A stretch of 64,000 bases of DNA from Fibrobacter sp. (lineage in GTDB: Bacteria > Fibrobacterota > Fibrobacteria > Fibrobacterales > Fibrobacteraceae): the NCBI RefSeq assembly GCF_017545445.1, contig NZ_JAFWOM010000138.1, positions 40,547 through 104,546 on the forward strand, written 5' to 3'. Both the position numbers and the translations under genes were made by a program. Below the pieces are notes generated by a model, which searched no databases, was not told where the DNA came from, and saw nothing but the letters and a program-made list of their open reading frames with translations. Positions 36,501 to 45,000 of the stretch are shown here, in pieces. Every line of letters begins with the position of its first letter. Within the stretch, counting starts at the first letter, position 1.

Positions 36501-37443
36501 AAGTGCAATTGGGTCTAGTGCAGAAACTTCTCTTCCGCTTTCCCTCGAATATTCACCTAATCTAGATGGTAAGTATTATTACTTTGTTTATGTTAACAAT
36601 AAGCTGACTTGTAAGGATTCTCTTGACTATAAATCTAATTTCTCGCTTACATGCCCTGCTACCATTACGGACCAGGATCCGAGCAGCACCATTAAAGCGG
36701 AGGTGAGCGCTTTGTTAGATGGCTCTGATTGTGGTGAAAAATGTTCTTATGAAATAGAGGGAAAATCATCAACAACAGATCGCTCGGATGGGAAAATTTA
36801 TGTATTGTTTAGTGATGCAAATGCGACTGGCACGGGAAAAACATATACGGTAAAGGCTAAAGCAGGTGTAGGTCCCTTGGCAAAAACGCAGACATGCGAG
36901 TTTACAGTCGATTTTATACCGCTTTCTGTTACGTGTCCTGACGACATAACTGACCAGAATCCACGTAATCCCATTGTTGTGGGCGACTATAGTGCGAAAC
37001 CTTGCGGTACAATGTGTACGTATAAGATATTCGATGAAAGTGGCAACGAAAAAACATTCAACGGAACGTCGTTCAGTGATCCTGATGGTGTTAATACGAA
37101 GGAATATAAGCTAGAGGCTAAGAACTCTGGCGATGAGGTTGAGTCTTGTACGTTTAAAGTGACGTTTAAGGAAACTCAGGCTTCGATTTCTGTGACTATA
37201 AATTATCAAAGTGATGAATACACGTTTAAACCGGATGTTGTGTATAAAGTAAAATGTGGTAAGGTGAATAATTCAGAACGATACCTTGTTTGCATGACGT
37301 TGGATAACACCACGCATACGTTCTCTTATGGAGGCTCTAGTGCTACGGCAAATCCTGGCTATTGGAGCAGCGAAGCTGTATGTCGGTCAACAGAAACAGA
37401 ATTGACCACAACAAAAACAATAAAATGCAAGAATGATTATTAA
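30511..37443 (+). CDS. Giant GspK/PilX-like pseudopilin-adhesin, cassette 2 (2310 aa)
   Basis: The ATG at 30511 follows AAGGAG with good spacing. A short leader MFNKKG is followed by VSLITVLMFMLVATIAATATF, again without Glu5. Domain order matches cassette 1: PilX-like helical part (to about 150), Gly-Asn beta-helix-like region (about 167-330), Cys-rich insert with CDAIWTKKQGCDNS (about 470-547), KGKFIIIITN (about 589), SIAPQLNVSLESQ (about 760), IIVMPRIVYL (about 794), InlB-B-like repeat (about 1132-1236), LamG-like domain (about 1239-1490), beta-sandwich (about 1640-1750), Ig-like modules, two CPxxITDQxP modules (36652-37174) and a Cys-containing C-terminus. A Ser-rich linker lies near residues 731-750. 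The gene is AT-rich and ends before a strong terminator. The function is inferred as surface adhesion. Confidence 0.85.
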   Translation: MFNKKGVSLITVLMFMLVATIAATATFKWLTSENKSSASRMEIQEASQSAAAGIRSVRAWMTNNANEVGAVVRQYILGGKQPISLNSRVNVISNGKQNYNVWLAGISENNGAYKFKVVSEGLSRQNSKYTETAILNVSGLYQVAPPVDPLKRPRLGFDYSYFGSSVRNDGDIKVSSMIINGDWHGNPNTVDRNIVITGKTRLSGNEIKILGTGCIGGDLYTDNGMEAKNLYVHGTAREFGTKNEDGKFGISRHAYFDGIVEHSSNGDKKFVVGGNLTIKNLFKTHMGSGSSPVTIDGNLCVDSTTSQIQLGASQKAPAFVYNWTPSYNVPFTVRKNVYVTHPRAFYARSGDFSDNYSKLILGDSSSSKLYIPDAYHSSNYTGLRASFPDAFVDVSSSDNKYYFYVYPSDPSSVKAGTNYEYGDDNVKKTSPYCNASDNPSCHVTPWFFSRASSENIFQREPSEPFDFVRDVDCADSVKKVCDAIWTKKQGCDNSEFKVDDILVTAYKKFNTYADSGCAHDITSMDDKDFVIKMNDCYKETKNDATKKKTHFYNDYLVVKVTATQKNSFDDATDASENSYSTTNGYVNILKGKFIIIITNKPSGGEMNLPPTDSIGKNFVLLYLTQGTDKNTTINGIDYQRYNYFIYTKTNVGESKITPTWDGKPEITPYGGFLFNHADFHGSIYAAASTCAKISRINNAEPMVFNQELLDDLWQNRVICPTADFTEDNCGGGATSSSSSAGPTSSASGDELIGGKDPYFVSIAPQLNVSLESQYKSTESTPTEINETNNVGGSIIVMPRIVYLSKTPKGKLTDYISVLTLNVANKSDREDKTKGTISNCDAIPTSGKLNAGGELTSGRYKCIYNPQKSYSPVPFYVVVSDETGEQPAVNFKETSSETIRSKETTLVKVRIDGTTGTDPIRFHYSIDESVLEYSGWTISTASTDLAGVKVTQRDSSSGHRLYFTVEVSPNTEAQEVPILKLSTNEDPAYGDMYIDLIPPTENCLIGTITEHHIMVRGRANINRASISDYCNKSGIDCENIAWGNTTLAEMNSRMNCAGVEGLEWVTAQCRSRKVIIENESWSCLTDDPITLVKVNENAIPSRCEAAVIPVGDSNKIENALGGESYNLYASLKWRKVKLTIKAKNANELNGSFSVGSLNGIPECAESEIKSSEGCQRDVYVGAVPLRLYAEGDFQKYFRGWKCSPDSAVNNCSTSESPEKNRFDIVMYGPHTLTVDFSPESHCYYDDFDNEYTEFKSTTTAFCASDVTTCVDTCNVAPSNSGACMPKYGKQLESNWLMTYHNKGSGDNATYVAPVIDLDKGYIYASPTQDKPSILLRNKGVGHNGTMFSLVQTGVISQSDTKDFLNSGLIFRSNGNKHLVLNVYGANKENNSAELRFRVCKVEGQSISNGTNCRTVAAKESANSITITNNTFIKVKLVVDNNSLKVTAKVDENSWEGELDIAEFGTNDPAYTYVGLSLADPDFRVYDNGWTSSALDDACPAWEVPTVTCHFDDKVPLQETVTPFVTLSTTWFEDRNCVKKFYYNGCDNRTSDQVSCGYPGEIGSELYNDAGEYVFEQEGKHGVLNSENKRTKAAFVKMVCPGNVSSLDLAQDYDCGEFTVGDPSYCLKDVEIIKENHYNILNGQNVFSIDDEKDQNMYGAEIHVHIRKNAGLLDPLHQQQDLGANLTIQLEDANGVRSLSRSFSSATDVEKITNDMITANTLDFDLQHVTKVIITSDADITVDELRIHSNCSNKLDLKCEKAELRLNSNEWVIKVNPQPHEVTCSYSSDDSNIKSENDVSCNDHPMMYEDGHEFDWAFKNDSTTFTVTAKKKSPAGKILAEATCTVKGKKDVDTKLDCGIGREDEHTKSKTISYGSTAPNFWFKFGKKIVGAKSVPYTVTLPSDLSENSREEGRTSMGTTQNIQTISSAVPSAGGPYTYNVVIDAGDNPSCEASFRVSSTNTTCSVDDQGKFTANIENPDNATFSYKIIVTNRLAAPLKSAIGSSAETSLPLSLEYSPNLDGKYYYFVYVNNKLTCKDSLDYKSNFSLTCPATITDQDPSSTIKAEVSALLDGSDCGEKCSYEIEGKSSTTDRSDGKIYVLFSDANATGTGKTYTVKAKAGVGPLAKTQTCEFTVDFIPLSVTCPDDITDQNPRNPIVVGDYSAKPCGTMCTYKIFDESGNEKTFNGTSFSDPDGVNTKEYKLEAKNSGDEVESCTFKVTFKETQASISVTINYQSDEYTFKPDVVYKVKCGKVNNSERYLVCMTLDNTTHTFSYGGSSATANPGYWSSEAVCRSTETELTTTKTIKCKNDY
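36652..37174 (+). repeat. Two tandem Cys-framed modules inside the cassette 2 giant
   Basis: Modules start at Cys codons 36652 and 36934 (about 94 and 80 residues). Each reads CPxxITDQxP, then a CGxxCxYxI strand, then a C-terminal CxFxV strand. The same module occurs three times in the cassette 3 giant. Confidence 0.75.
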
Positions 37444-37454
37444 CAGAAACAAAT

Positions 37455-37483
37455 AAAGCTCCCCTTCGGGGGAGCTTTTTTTT
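37455..37483 (+). terminator. Intrinsic terminator after cassette 2
   Basis: AAAGCTCCCC and GGGGAGCTTT form a perfect stem with the stable TTCG loop, followed by a run of T. It closes the cassette 2 unit, so cassette 3 needs its own promoter. Confidence 0.95.
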
Positions 37484-37740
37484 GTATAAAAAAAGAGAAT
37501 TTCGTAAAAAAATGCAAAGCTCAGTTTTTGCTGATTACAAAAAAATATAAGTAAATGAATTTTTACAATACAATAAACTCTTGAATAAATTTGATTTTTC
37601 GTACAAAAATGTGTTTCTTTTATGATGTTGAAAATACAACATCGGATTGGGAATCTTTTTTCTTATTTCTATATGTTTTGTTTTTTTTTCTTTATTTTAA
37701 AACTTATTTTTGAGCCGGAAATACGAGTTAAGGAATTGAG
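37484..37740. promoter_or_regulatory. AT-rich region before cassette 3 with an inverted repeat
   Basis: No gene is seen here. GATGTTG (37624-37630) and CAACATC (37637-37643) form a perfect 7-bp inverted repeat that could be an operator or a small hairpin. The segment TTTATTTTAAAACTTATTTTTGAG near 37691-37716 and GAGTTAAGGA just before the start resemble the upstream regions of cassettes 1 and 2. Promoter boxes cannot be placed with confidence. Confidence 0.4.
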
Positions 37741-39030
37741 ATGAATTTTATCAAGGTAAAATCCGGTTTTACCCTTATGGAGTTGATGGTTTACATTGCT
37801 CTGCTTGGGGTGATCGTGCTTATTGCGGGTCAAGCATTCAGTGATAGTGCGAGAATGCAGGGCCGTGTGCGTGGCATGTTGCAGGCAAACGAAGTCGCCG
37901 GAAATGTAGGTTCATTGCTAAAAGAAGACATTGCGCAGATGGGGGCGAAGGGCTACGAAGATGCCGTGTCAAAGAACCTTCTCAAAGAAGATGATGTTTA
38001 TATAAAAGAAACGGAAGAGGATTCCTCTTCGTATATCATAACAAAGGATGATGGCGGATCTGGACTAGACAAGATTACGATGCGGCGCCTTCGTTATAAA
38101 TCAAATGGCGATGGCGATTTTGAAGCTGTTGAAGAGGTCTCGTGGTTTGTAGAAGACGGCACTCTTAAAAGAGTGTGCAGGACTATTAACGGGACGGCAG
38201 ATGCTGATTATTGTCCAAATGAGAATCCTAGACCGGTATCGATTGCCAGTGGCATCAAAAAATTTGAAGTGATTCCTGCAGAACCTGGCGTAAAGGGGAG
38301 TGAGTCTTATGTTTTGCCTTCGACGGATCCCACTGTAACAAATTTCAGGTTAGTTCCTCGGTATGGTGTTGATAATTTGGCCTTCTTTAAGGTCAACCCG
38401 GAGGAGGGCGGCGCGGTCATAAGTTTATCCGGTTTTGCGACGAACTACGATTTTCAAAGTGAATCGGTCAATGCAGATGGGAAAAATGCTAACCAAGTGT
38501 TTTTTGCAGAAGCAAATGGGACTGTCGGCAACTGGCAGTCTTTGTGCAAAACTGTAACGTTGGATTCCAACGCGGAGTACGAGCTTTCATTTTCCATGCC
38601 TTATTCTGGCGATGGAAGCCGGTTGTTCCGTCCGGGGCATGATTTTATGTCCGTTGGATTCCGGTATAAGAACGATGCCACTCGTCCTAGCGAAATCAGC
38701 GATTTTTCCTTTTATCCACCTACAATGGCGGGCCCCTCGGAACTGGACCGTTTTTTCCGGTTTAGGGTAAAGAATAAAATTCCTGGACTTTGCTTGGTGT
38801 TTACGTTCGCTTGTTATTCTCCCAGTGTTGCAAATGGGATTGTCAAGATCGCAAACGTTGCTTTGAAGAAGGTGGAATCCTCTAATTATACATTCAGTGG
38901 CAACGCGATCGAAATTTCAGAAAAGAAAAATGTCAAAGCGATGCGTGTGAATTTATCTGTGGGTGTTAATGGTGAGTTAAGCGATCTTTCTTTAGTGATC
39001 CCTGTGCCTAGTAACGGAACTAAAGATTAA
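37741..39030 (+). CDS. PulJ/PilW-like pseudopilin, cassette 3
   Basis: The third paralogue has 429 aa, the shortest. Leader MNFIKVKSG, then FTLMELMVYIALLGVIVLIAGQA with Glu5 and FSDSARMQGRVRGMLQANE. The body shows SSSYIITKDDGGSGLDKITMRRLRY, EVSWFVEDGTLKRVC, YELSFSMPYSG and the closing strand VKAMRVNLSVGVNGELSD. It lacks the Cys insert seen in cassette 2. It sits 25 bases before its giant partner. Like the other two it is more than twice the usual length of PulJ, and the extra part is shared by all three, so it is a family trait. Confidence 0.85.
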   Translation: MNFIKVKSGFTLMELMVYIALLGVIVLIAGQAFSDSARMQGRVRGMLQANEVAGNVGSLLKEDIAQMGAKGYEDAVSKNLLKEDDVYIKETEEDSSSYIITKDDGGSGLDKITMRRLRYKSNGDGDFEAVEEVSWFVEDGTLKRVCRTINGTADADYCPNENPRPVSIASGIKKFEVIPAEPGVKGSESYVLPSTDPTVTNFRLVPRYGVDNLAFFKVNPEEGGAVISLSGFATNYDFQSESVNADGKNANQVFFAEANGTVGNWQSLCKTVTLDSNAEYELSFSMPYSGDGSRLFRPGHDFMSVGFRYKNDATRPSEISDFSFYPPTMAGPSELDRFFRFRVKNKIPGLCLVFTFACYSPSVANGIVKIANVALKKVESSNYTFSGNAIEISEKKNVKAMRVNLSVGVNGELSDLSLVIPVPSNGTKD

Positions 39031-39055
39031 TGTGGTATTAACGAGGAGTGGTGAG

Positions 39056-42000
39056 ATGTCTTATTCAAAGAAGGGTGTGTCCTTAATAACCGTGCTTCTT
39101 TTCATGCTTGTAGCGACGATTGCTGCAACGGCGACTTTCAAATGGCTTACGTCTGAGAATCGCTCCAGTGCATCCAGGTTGCAAAAGCAAGAAGCGTACC
39201 AAATGTCCATTGCGGGTATTGAAAATGCTCGCGCTTGGATGTCCAACCATGCCAACGAAGTTGGTGCCATCGTCAAGCAGTTCTTTGACAATAACAAACC
39301 GGTATTGTTGAATCCTGTATTGCATAATTTGAATCGCGATGGACAAAGTAATTCTATTTGGCTGACGGCTGTCGATACTTCAAATGTCAGTTCGTATAAG
39401 TTTAAATTGATTTCTAAAGGGACGTCCCGTAACGGGGCTGTACATACGGAGGCCGCGATACTCAATGTCAGTGGCTTGTATCGTGTAAAAGTCCCTCAAG
39501 AAAGCATGAATATCACGTTCAACAAGGCGTTCCATGGCGGAAGCGAAGGTATTACGGGTGATGATGCTATTGGTTCGGGAAACATCAACGGAAACTGGAC
39601 TTACAGCAATAATCCTAAAATCAAAGGAGACATGATTGTTACGGGCTTTGCAGAATACGGTTCTGCGATGAACCACTATGGTGATTTTTATTTGGCAGGC
39701 AATTTAGAAAATAAAGCAGGTTCGACGACATACGGTTCTGAACCTCCTTATGATACAGTAGTTGTTTACATCGGGGGGAATGTCACATGCGCAAATGGTC
39801 AGTCCATAACTGTATATGGTGATTTATATGTAAAAGGCGATATTAGCAAAGACTGCAAGGTCTATGTTTCAAGGAATTTTACCTTTGGCGGGCATATTCT
39901 TAGAGAGAATGATTTTAATGTGGATGTAGGATGGAACTGGGTCTTTACTAACCAAAATTCTTATCCTGAAGAACAGCTTGAATTGACGCACTATGTCAAC
40001 AACAATACCAAATTTAGTATCGGTAAAAATCTCTATTTCCCATATAAAATAAAAGCGCATTGCAGTGAAGGTAATAATTGCGGCGATTCTGAAGGCAAGC
40101 GAGGATTTGTTGTAGGCGGTGATGTTTATCAGTATGCCAGTTCTCCATTTGTTATAGAAACTCAGCAGGATCATAAAGTTTATGATTTTGGCGATACTCC
40201 GATGGCGTACGGTGTCTATATGGATGGATACACTCGGCCTTTTGATAGTTATGGTAGGGATTTTTGTAACGATGACAGAAAAAATTGCAAAAGAGGGCGA
40301 ATTTTCTCGTTTAATGCAAATAACATTCATACACACCAACGTATTTCTAGCTGGAGTCCGACCGATAACGTTTTAAAGAATATTCCTGACTATAATTCTG
40401 GCGAACGTGTATGGAAATATTGGTCGAGCATCGATAAATTGAACCGTTATGGAAGAATGATCAAAGCGTCTTCTGGCTCGGACCCTGGACAAATTCCTCA
40501 ACCGATTTTGACGAAAAATGAGGCGGATTGGAAAAGAGCCAAGGCAAATACTGTTTGCGGTTTAGGAGATAGCTTTGACTTTACGGATGACGTCATTAAA
40601 AAATTAAATAGCTGTTATTTAAACAAAAAAAACAGCCTTTATAATGGTTTCTTGATTATTGAATGGAATGACCCGTTTGGAATCGAAGGTGATGTCAGTG
40701 AAAGTCTGGATGGAAAATTTGTTATTTACGCACCAGAAGTTGTGGGGCAAACGAAAATACCTCCTACGACACCGGGTAGCATAGTAATGCTCTATTTGGA
40801 AAAAGGAACGAAGCTGGGTGCCGATGGTCAGCTTCAAGGCCGCAAAGGTTTCGAATACAATTACTTTATCTTTTCTAAGGGTGATATTGGCGAAATCAAC
40901 AATCTCCATATTAAGGGTAGTGTTGTCATGGCCAATGGCAAAAAGTTGTTGAAATACCAGGGTGGATGCAATCTTGAATATAACGGTGATGTTTTGACAG
41001 CCCTGCTTACAGCGGGTATTATTAAGGAAAATCCTGAATATACGTCGTTAGTGACGGGAGAAACGGTTAGCGAAGACGATATAATCGCTGTGGCAACTCA
41101 ATACGATTCCTATTTTATTGCGACCTCGCCGCAACTTGGCATTTTGATGGAATCTCAATACGAATCGAAGGAAAAAGTCGAGGAATCCGGCGATAACGCG
41201 GCTGAATCCATTGCTCCTTCTGCCATTATTCTTCCGCGTGTGATTTACTTGACCAAGGATCCTGTAGGTAAACTTTCTGATTATTACAGTGTTGTGTATT
41301 TGAACGGTCCAAGTGAATCGGGTTCTACGAATGTTTCTTGCGATCCTGCTTTGAATACAACCACTAAATTGTACGAGAACGGAAACCAATTGACTAAAGG
41401 GATTTACAGTTGTAAATACAATAGCTCCACTTATGGGAATTTGCCGTTCTATGTCGTTGTCAACGGAGAAACTGGAACAATTCCGACTGTTAGTTTGGGG
41501 ACTTCCACTCAAGAAATTACAACTGATGGCGCGGTAACGGTTTCGGCTATTGTGGGGGCCTCGACTCGTGCTGAACCTATTAAAGTCGATATTTCCGTAT
41601 CCAAAGCTCCTGATGGCTGGACTGTAACGCCATCATCGGGTGTGTCAATGACGCTCCGTAGTAGCTCAAATGCAGAAAATATTTACACATTGACGTTGCA
41701 ACCGAATATTTCTGAAGTTGATTTGTTTACGGTGACGACTAATTCTGCTGCAAGGCAAGGGAGTGTGTATTTCCATTTAATGACTCCCATGGAAGGGTGC
41801 GCGATAGCCTCGCCGTCATCGGAACGTGTTATCATGACAGGCTATGTGACGGTCCAGAGAGGTTCCATTAGTCAATACTGTAGTAAAACGGAAAACCAGA
41901 CCATTTGTCTTGAAAAGCCCTTCAATGAAATCGTCAGAGCGCCCGATTGCGATAATTTAGTTTCGGGTGAATGGATAAGGGCTTCGGGAACAAACGTGAC

Positions 42001-45000
42001 CGTGATGGAAGAAAACAATAAATGGAATGTGGGGGTCAATACGGCTATTTCTTTGAAGGGCCAAAGCAACATTCCGAGTTATTGCGAACTTGTGTTGCCG
42101 ACAGAGAACAACACTATCACGAATACGGTGGAAAACGGCGAATATATGCTTTACGCTTCACTAAAACGAAAACAGTACGCATTGACGGTGAAGACAAAAG
42201 ACATTGGCAATGATGGTACCCATGTTAATGTTTTTGCCAGGAGCGGTAATGAAGAATATCGGGAAGTCACTTCGGATAATGATATTTGCAAACACAACAG
42301 TGATGGGGATATTGTTTGCTATGTCTATGCCGGATGGAAAGTAAAGGCTAGCTATACCTTGGATGGCGAAGACGGGTTCTCTCGTTGGGAATGCGATGGC
42401 TATAACTGCCCTGTTCCTGCATCGACGAGCGGTGAATTTGAAATACCGCTAATTACGGCAAACAATACGCTTACCGCTGTTTTTAATGATAAAGACAAAC
42501 ATTGCTTCTACGAAGACTTTACGGATTTGACGGCATTCTGTTCTGGAGGTAGCAATACGAAATGCATTAACACTTGCGAAGGTGGAAATGGTTCTTCTTG
42601 TACCGTGTCCGGCGCAAATGCGGATTGGCAGCTCATGTATCCGAACAACAGAAATGGCGCAAATATCGCTCCCGCTATTCAAAATGGGTTCATTAAGTCG
42701 GGCAGCGACATGCTTAACGAAAGTTCGACTATTATTTTAAGTACCAGAGAGGCCGGTATTCATGGCACCATGACGACCATGATACAGACTACGATTTTGG
42801 AAAATAGCTCCAAGAGCTTGAATTCTGGCTTTATATTCAGTTCTGATGCCACTGCAAGTTCGTTTACGTTGTTGAATATTTATGGCAATGCGGCTAATGG
42901 AAAGACCTTGACCGCTCGAGTTTGTCAGGGTTCTGCAAGCATCCATTCTGTGAAGAGTGAAAACTGCACGAATACAACTTTCAAAACGGCTTCTTCGGGG
43001 GCGATCAGTTTGAATTCCGAAGACATGATCAAATTGAACATTGATCTAACTTTGTCGAATAAACTGGAAATTACCGCTACCGTGGATGGAAAAATAGCTT
43101 TTGCCGAAATGGATATTTCGTCTTATTTAGGTTCGCGTGACGAGCATGCCCGTTATGTTGGATTTAATATATCCGATCCTTCGTTCAAAATATACGATAT
43201 CGGCTGGAGTAGTTTTTATTTTACAGAAGAATGCTTTGAAAATCCGAAAATCAATTGCTCCTTTGCTGCAAATTATATAGGCGGTATTGTTCCGAAGAAC
43301 AAGGATGTAACGCCATGGGTTGGCGTCTCTAGCTGGTACGAAAAACATAATTGTACGGTGTCTTATTACTACAATGGATGCGATAACGGTACTGGAAATT
43401 CTGTGTATGGATGTAATGGCCGTACTTTCAATAAAGAATGGTTCAAGTCTTGGCGGGAAGAATATGACGTAAATGGCAATTATTTTGGTGCCTTATTAGA
43501 CGATTCAACGTATAATTTCTCGGAAGAAGGTGCTCACGGTACGGTCCAAGAATATTCGTACAATAATATTAATATGCCTGGGAGAAAAATTACTGTAAAG
43601 ACGGGCATGAATGATGCGAAAGTCAAAATTTCCTGTGAAAATCAACAAACCAGTCTCGATGGGACGTGGAGCAGTTGTGGTGCATTCTGGGTCGGCGAAA
43701 TTACGAGTTGTTCGCAAAATGCAGAAATCCTTAGTTCTAATTCGCCTCAATATGCAAACGCTGACGAAGAAATTGAAATTCCTGTCAATGATCACGATGG
43801 AATTGTCAATCTCCGCAGTTCGACGTTATGGATCAATATTTCAGAATTTGCAGAAACGGAAAATGATAAAATTAATTTGTACTTGAAAGACGAAAATGGC
43901 GTTCTCAGTCTTCCGCGAGAAATCAATGCAAACGGAAACCAATCCTTTGATGTAAACGACATGTCGAATGTGGAGTCTTTTAACCCGCAAGCTGTAAAAT
44001 CAATTGTGCTAAAGAGTTCGCTCTATCCATATCGAGTGAATACCGTCATGTCGTCTTGCCCGAATGCCTTGGGCATAAGCAACTGCCATGCTTCATTTAA
44101 CGGTATTTCTTGGAATTTGACTTCAACGATCACGAACATTGAAGGTGCTGCTGCCAACGGATGTTCTGTTACGGATGGCATCAACACAAAGTTGGACAAA
44201 GTCTCTTGTCCTAGTGATGGTTCATTCGTTTTTGTAGATGGTGATGATTTGTACAATTATGTCAATTCTACTGGGAACGCTGTTGAACGTACTTTTGAAA
44301 TCAAGGCGGTAAGCAATGATGGTGGCGAAGTTAGCTGCTTGACGGAGGCTGTGACTATTTCGCCGATTGATGTCACATGTAGTATTGATAAAACTGTGGT
44401 GGAAACGGGTGAAGGTATGCCGTCGTTGACGTTCTCGTTTACGGGATGCCCGAGTTCTGGTTGCGAATATACTGCAAAGGTTGAAGGGCGAGAATCCGTG
44501 ACGGGGACTGTTTCTGCTAGCGGTTTTTGGACTCCAACCCTCAATAACCTTCCGGCCTTGCCGATTGGCGATTATACTTATTACGTGAGCGTGTTCGGCG
44601 GAGACGCTAAAGAATGCGGTACGGTGACTGTCGCGAACGCAAGTGCTGCTGAAGTTTCGAATTGCCAGCTTGAAAAGAAAGAAGAACATGGACCAGGGAA
44701 AGAGATACTCGAACACGAAGATTATGAATTTACGGCTGATGTTGTCCCTGCTACAGATGGCTCTGAATGGAAAATTCAAGTTGTTGTTTTCGATCCTCTC
44801 GGTAAAGAAGTCCAAAAGGAACCGAAAGAGCCCATGAGGGGAAAAGGGGAGCATTTTGATCAAAAGATTCACAGAAAGGGTATTACTTCTGGTTATTCCG
44901 CACAACTTTATTTGAACGGTGTTGCCGTTCCGGGATGCCATTTGCCATTCGATAAAAACGCTTCTTCAAGCAGTTCTACGGCAATGAGCAGTGCCGAAGA

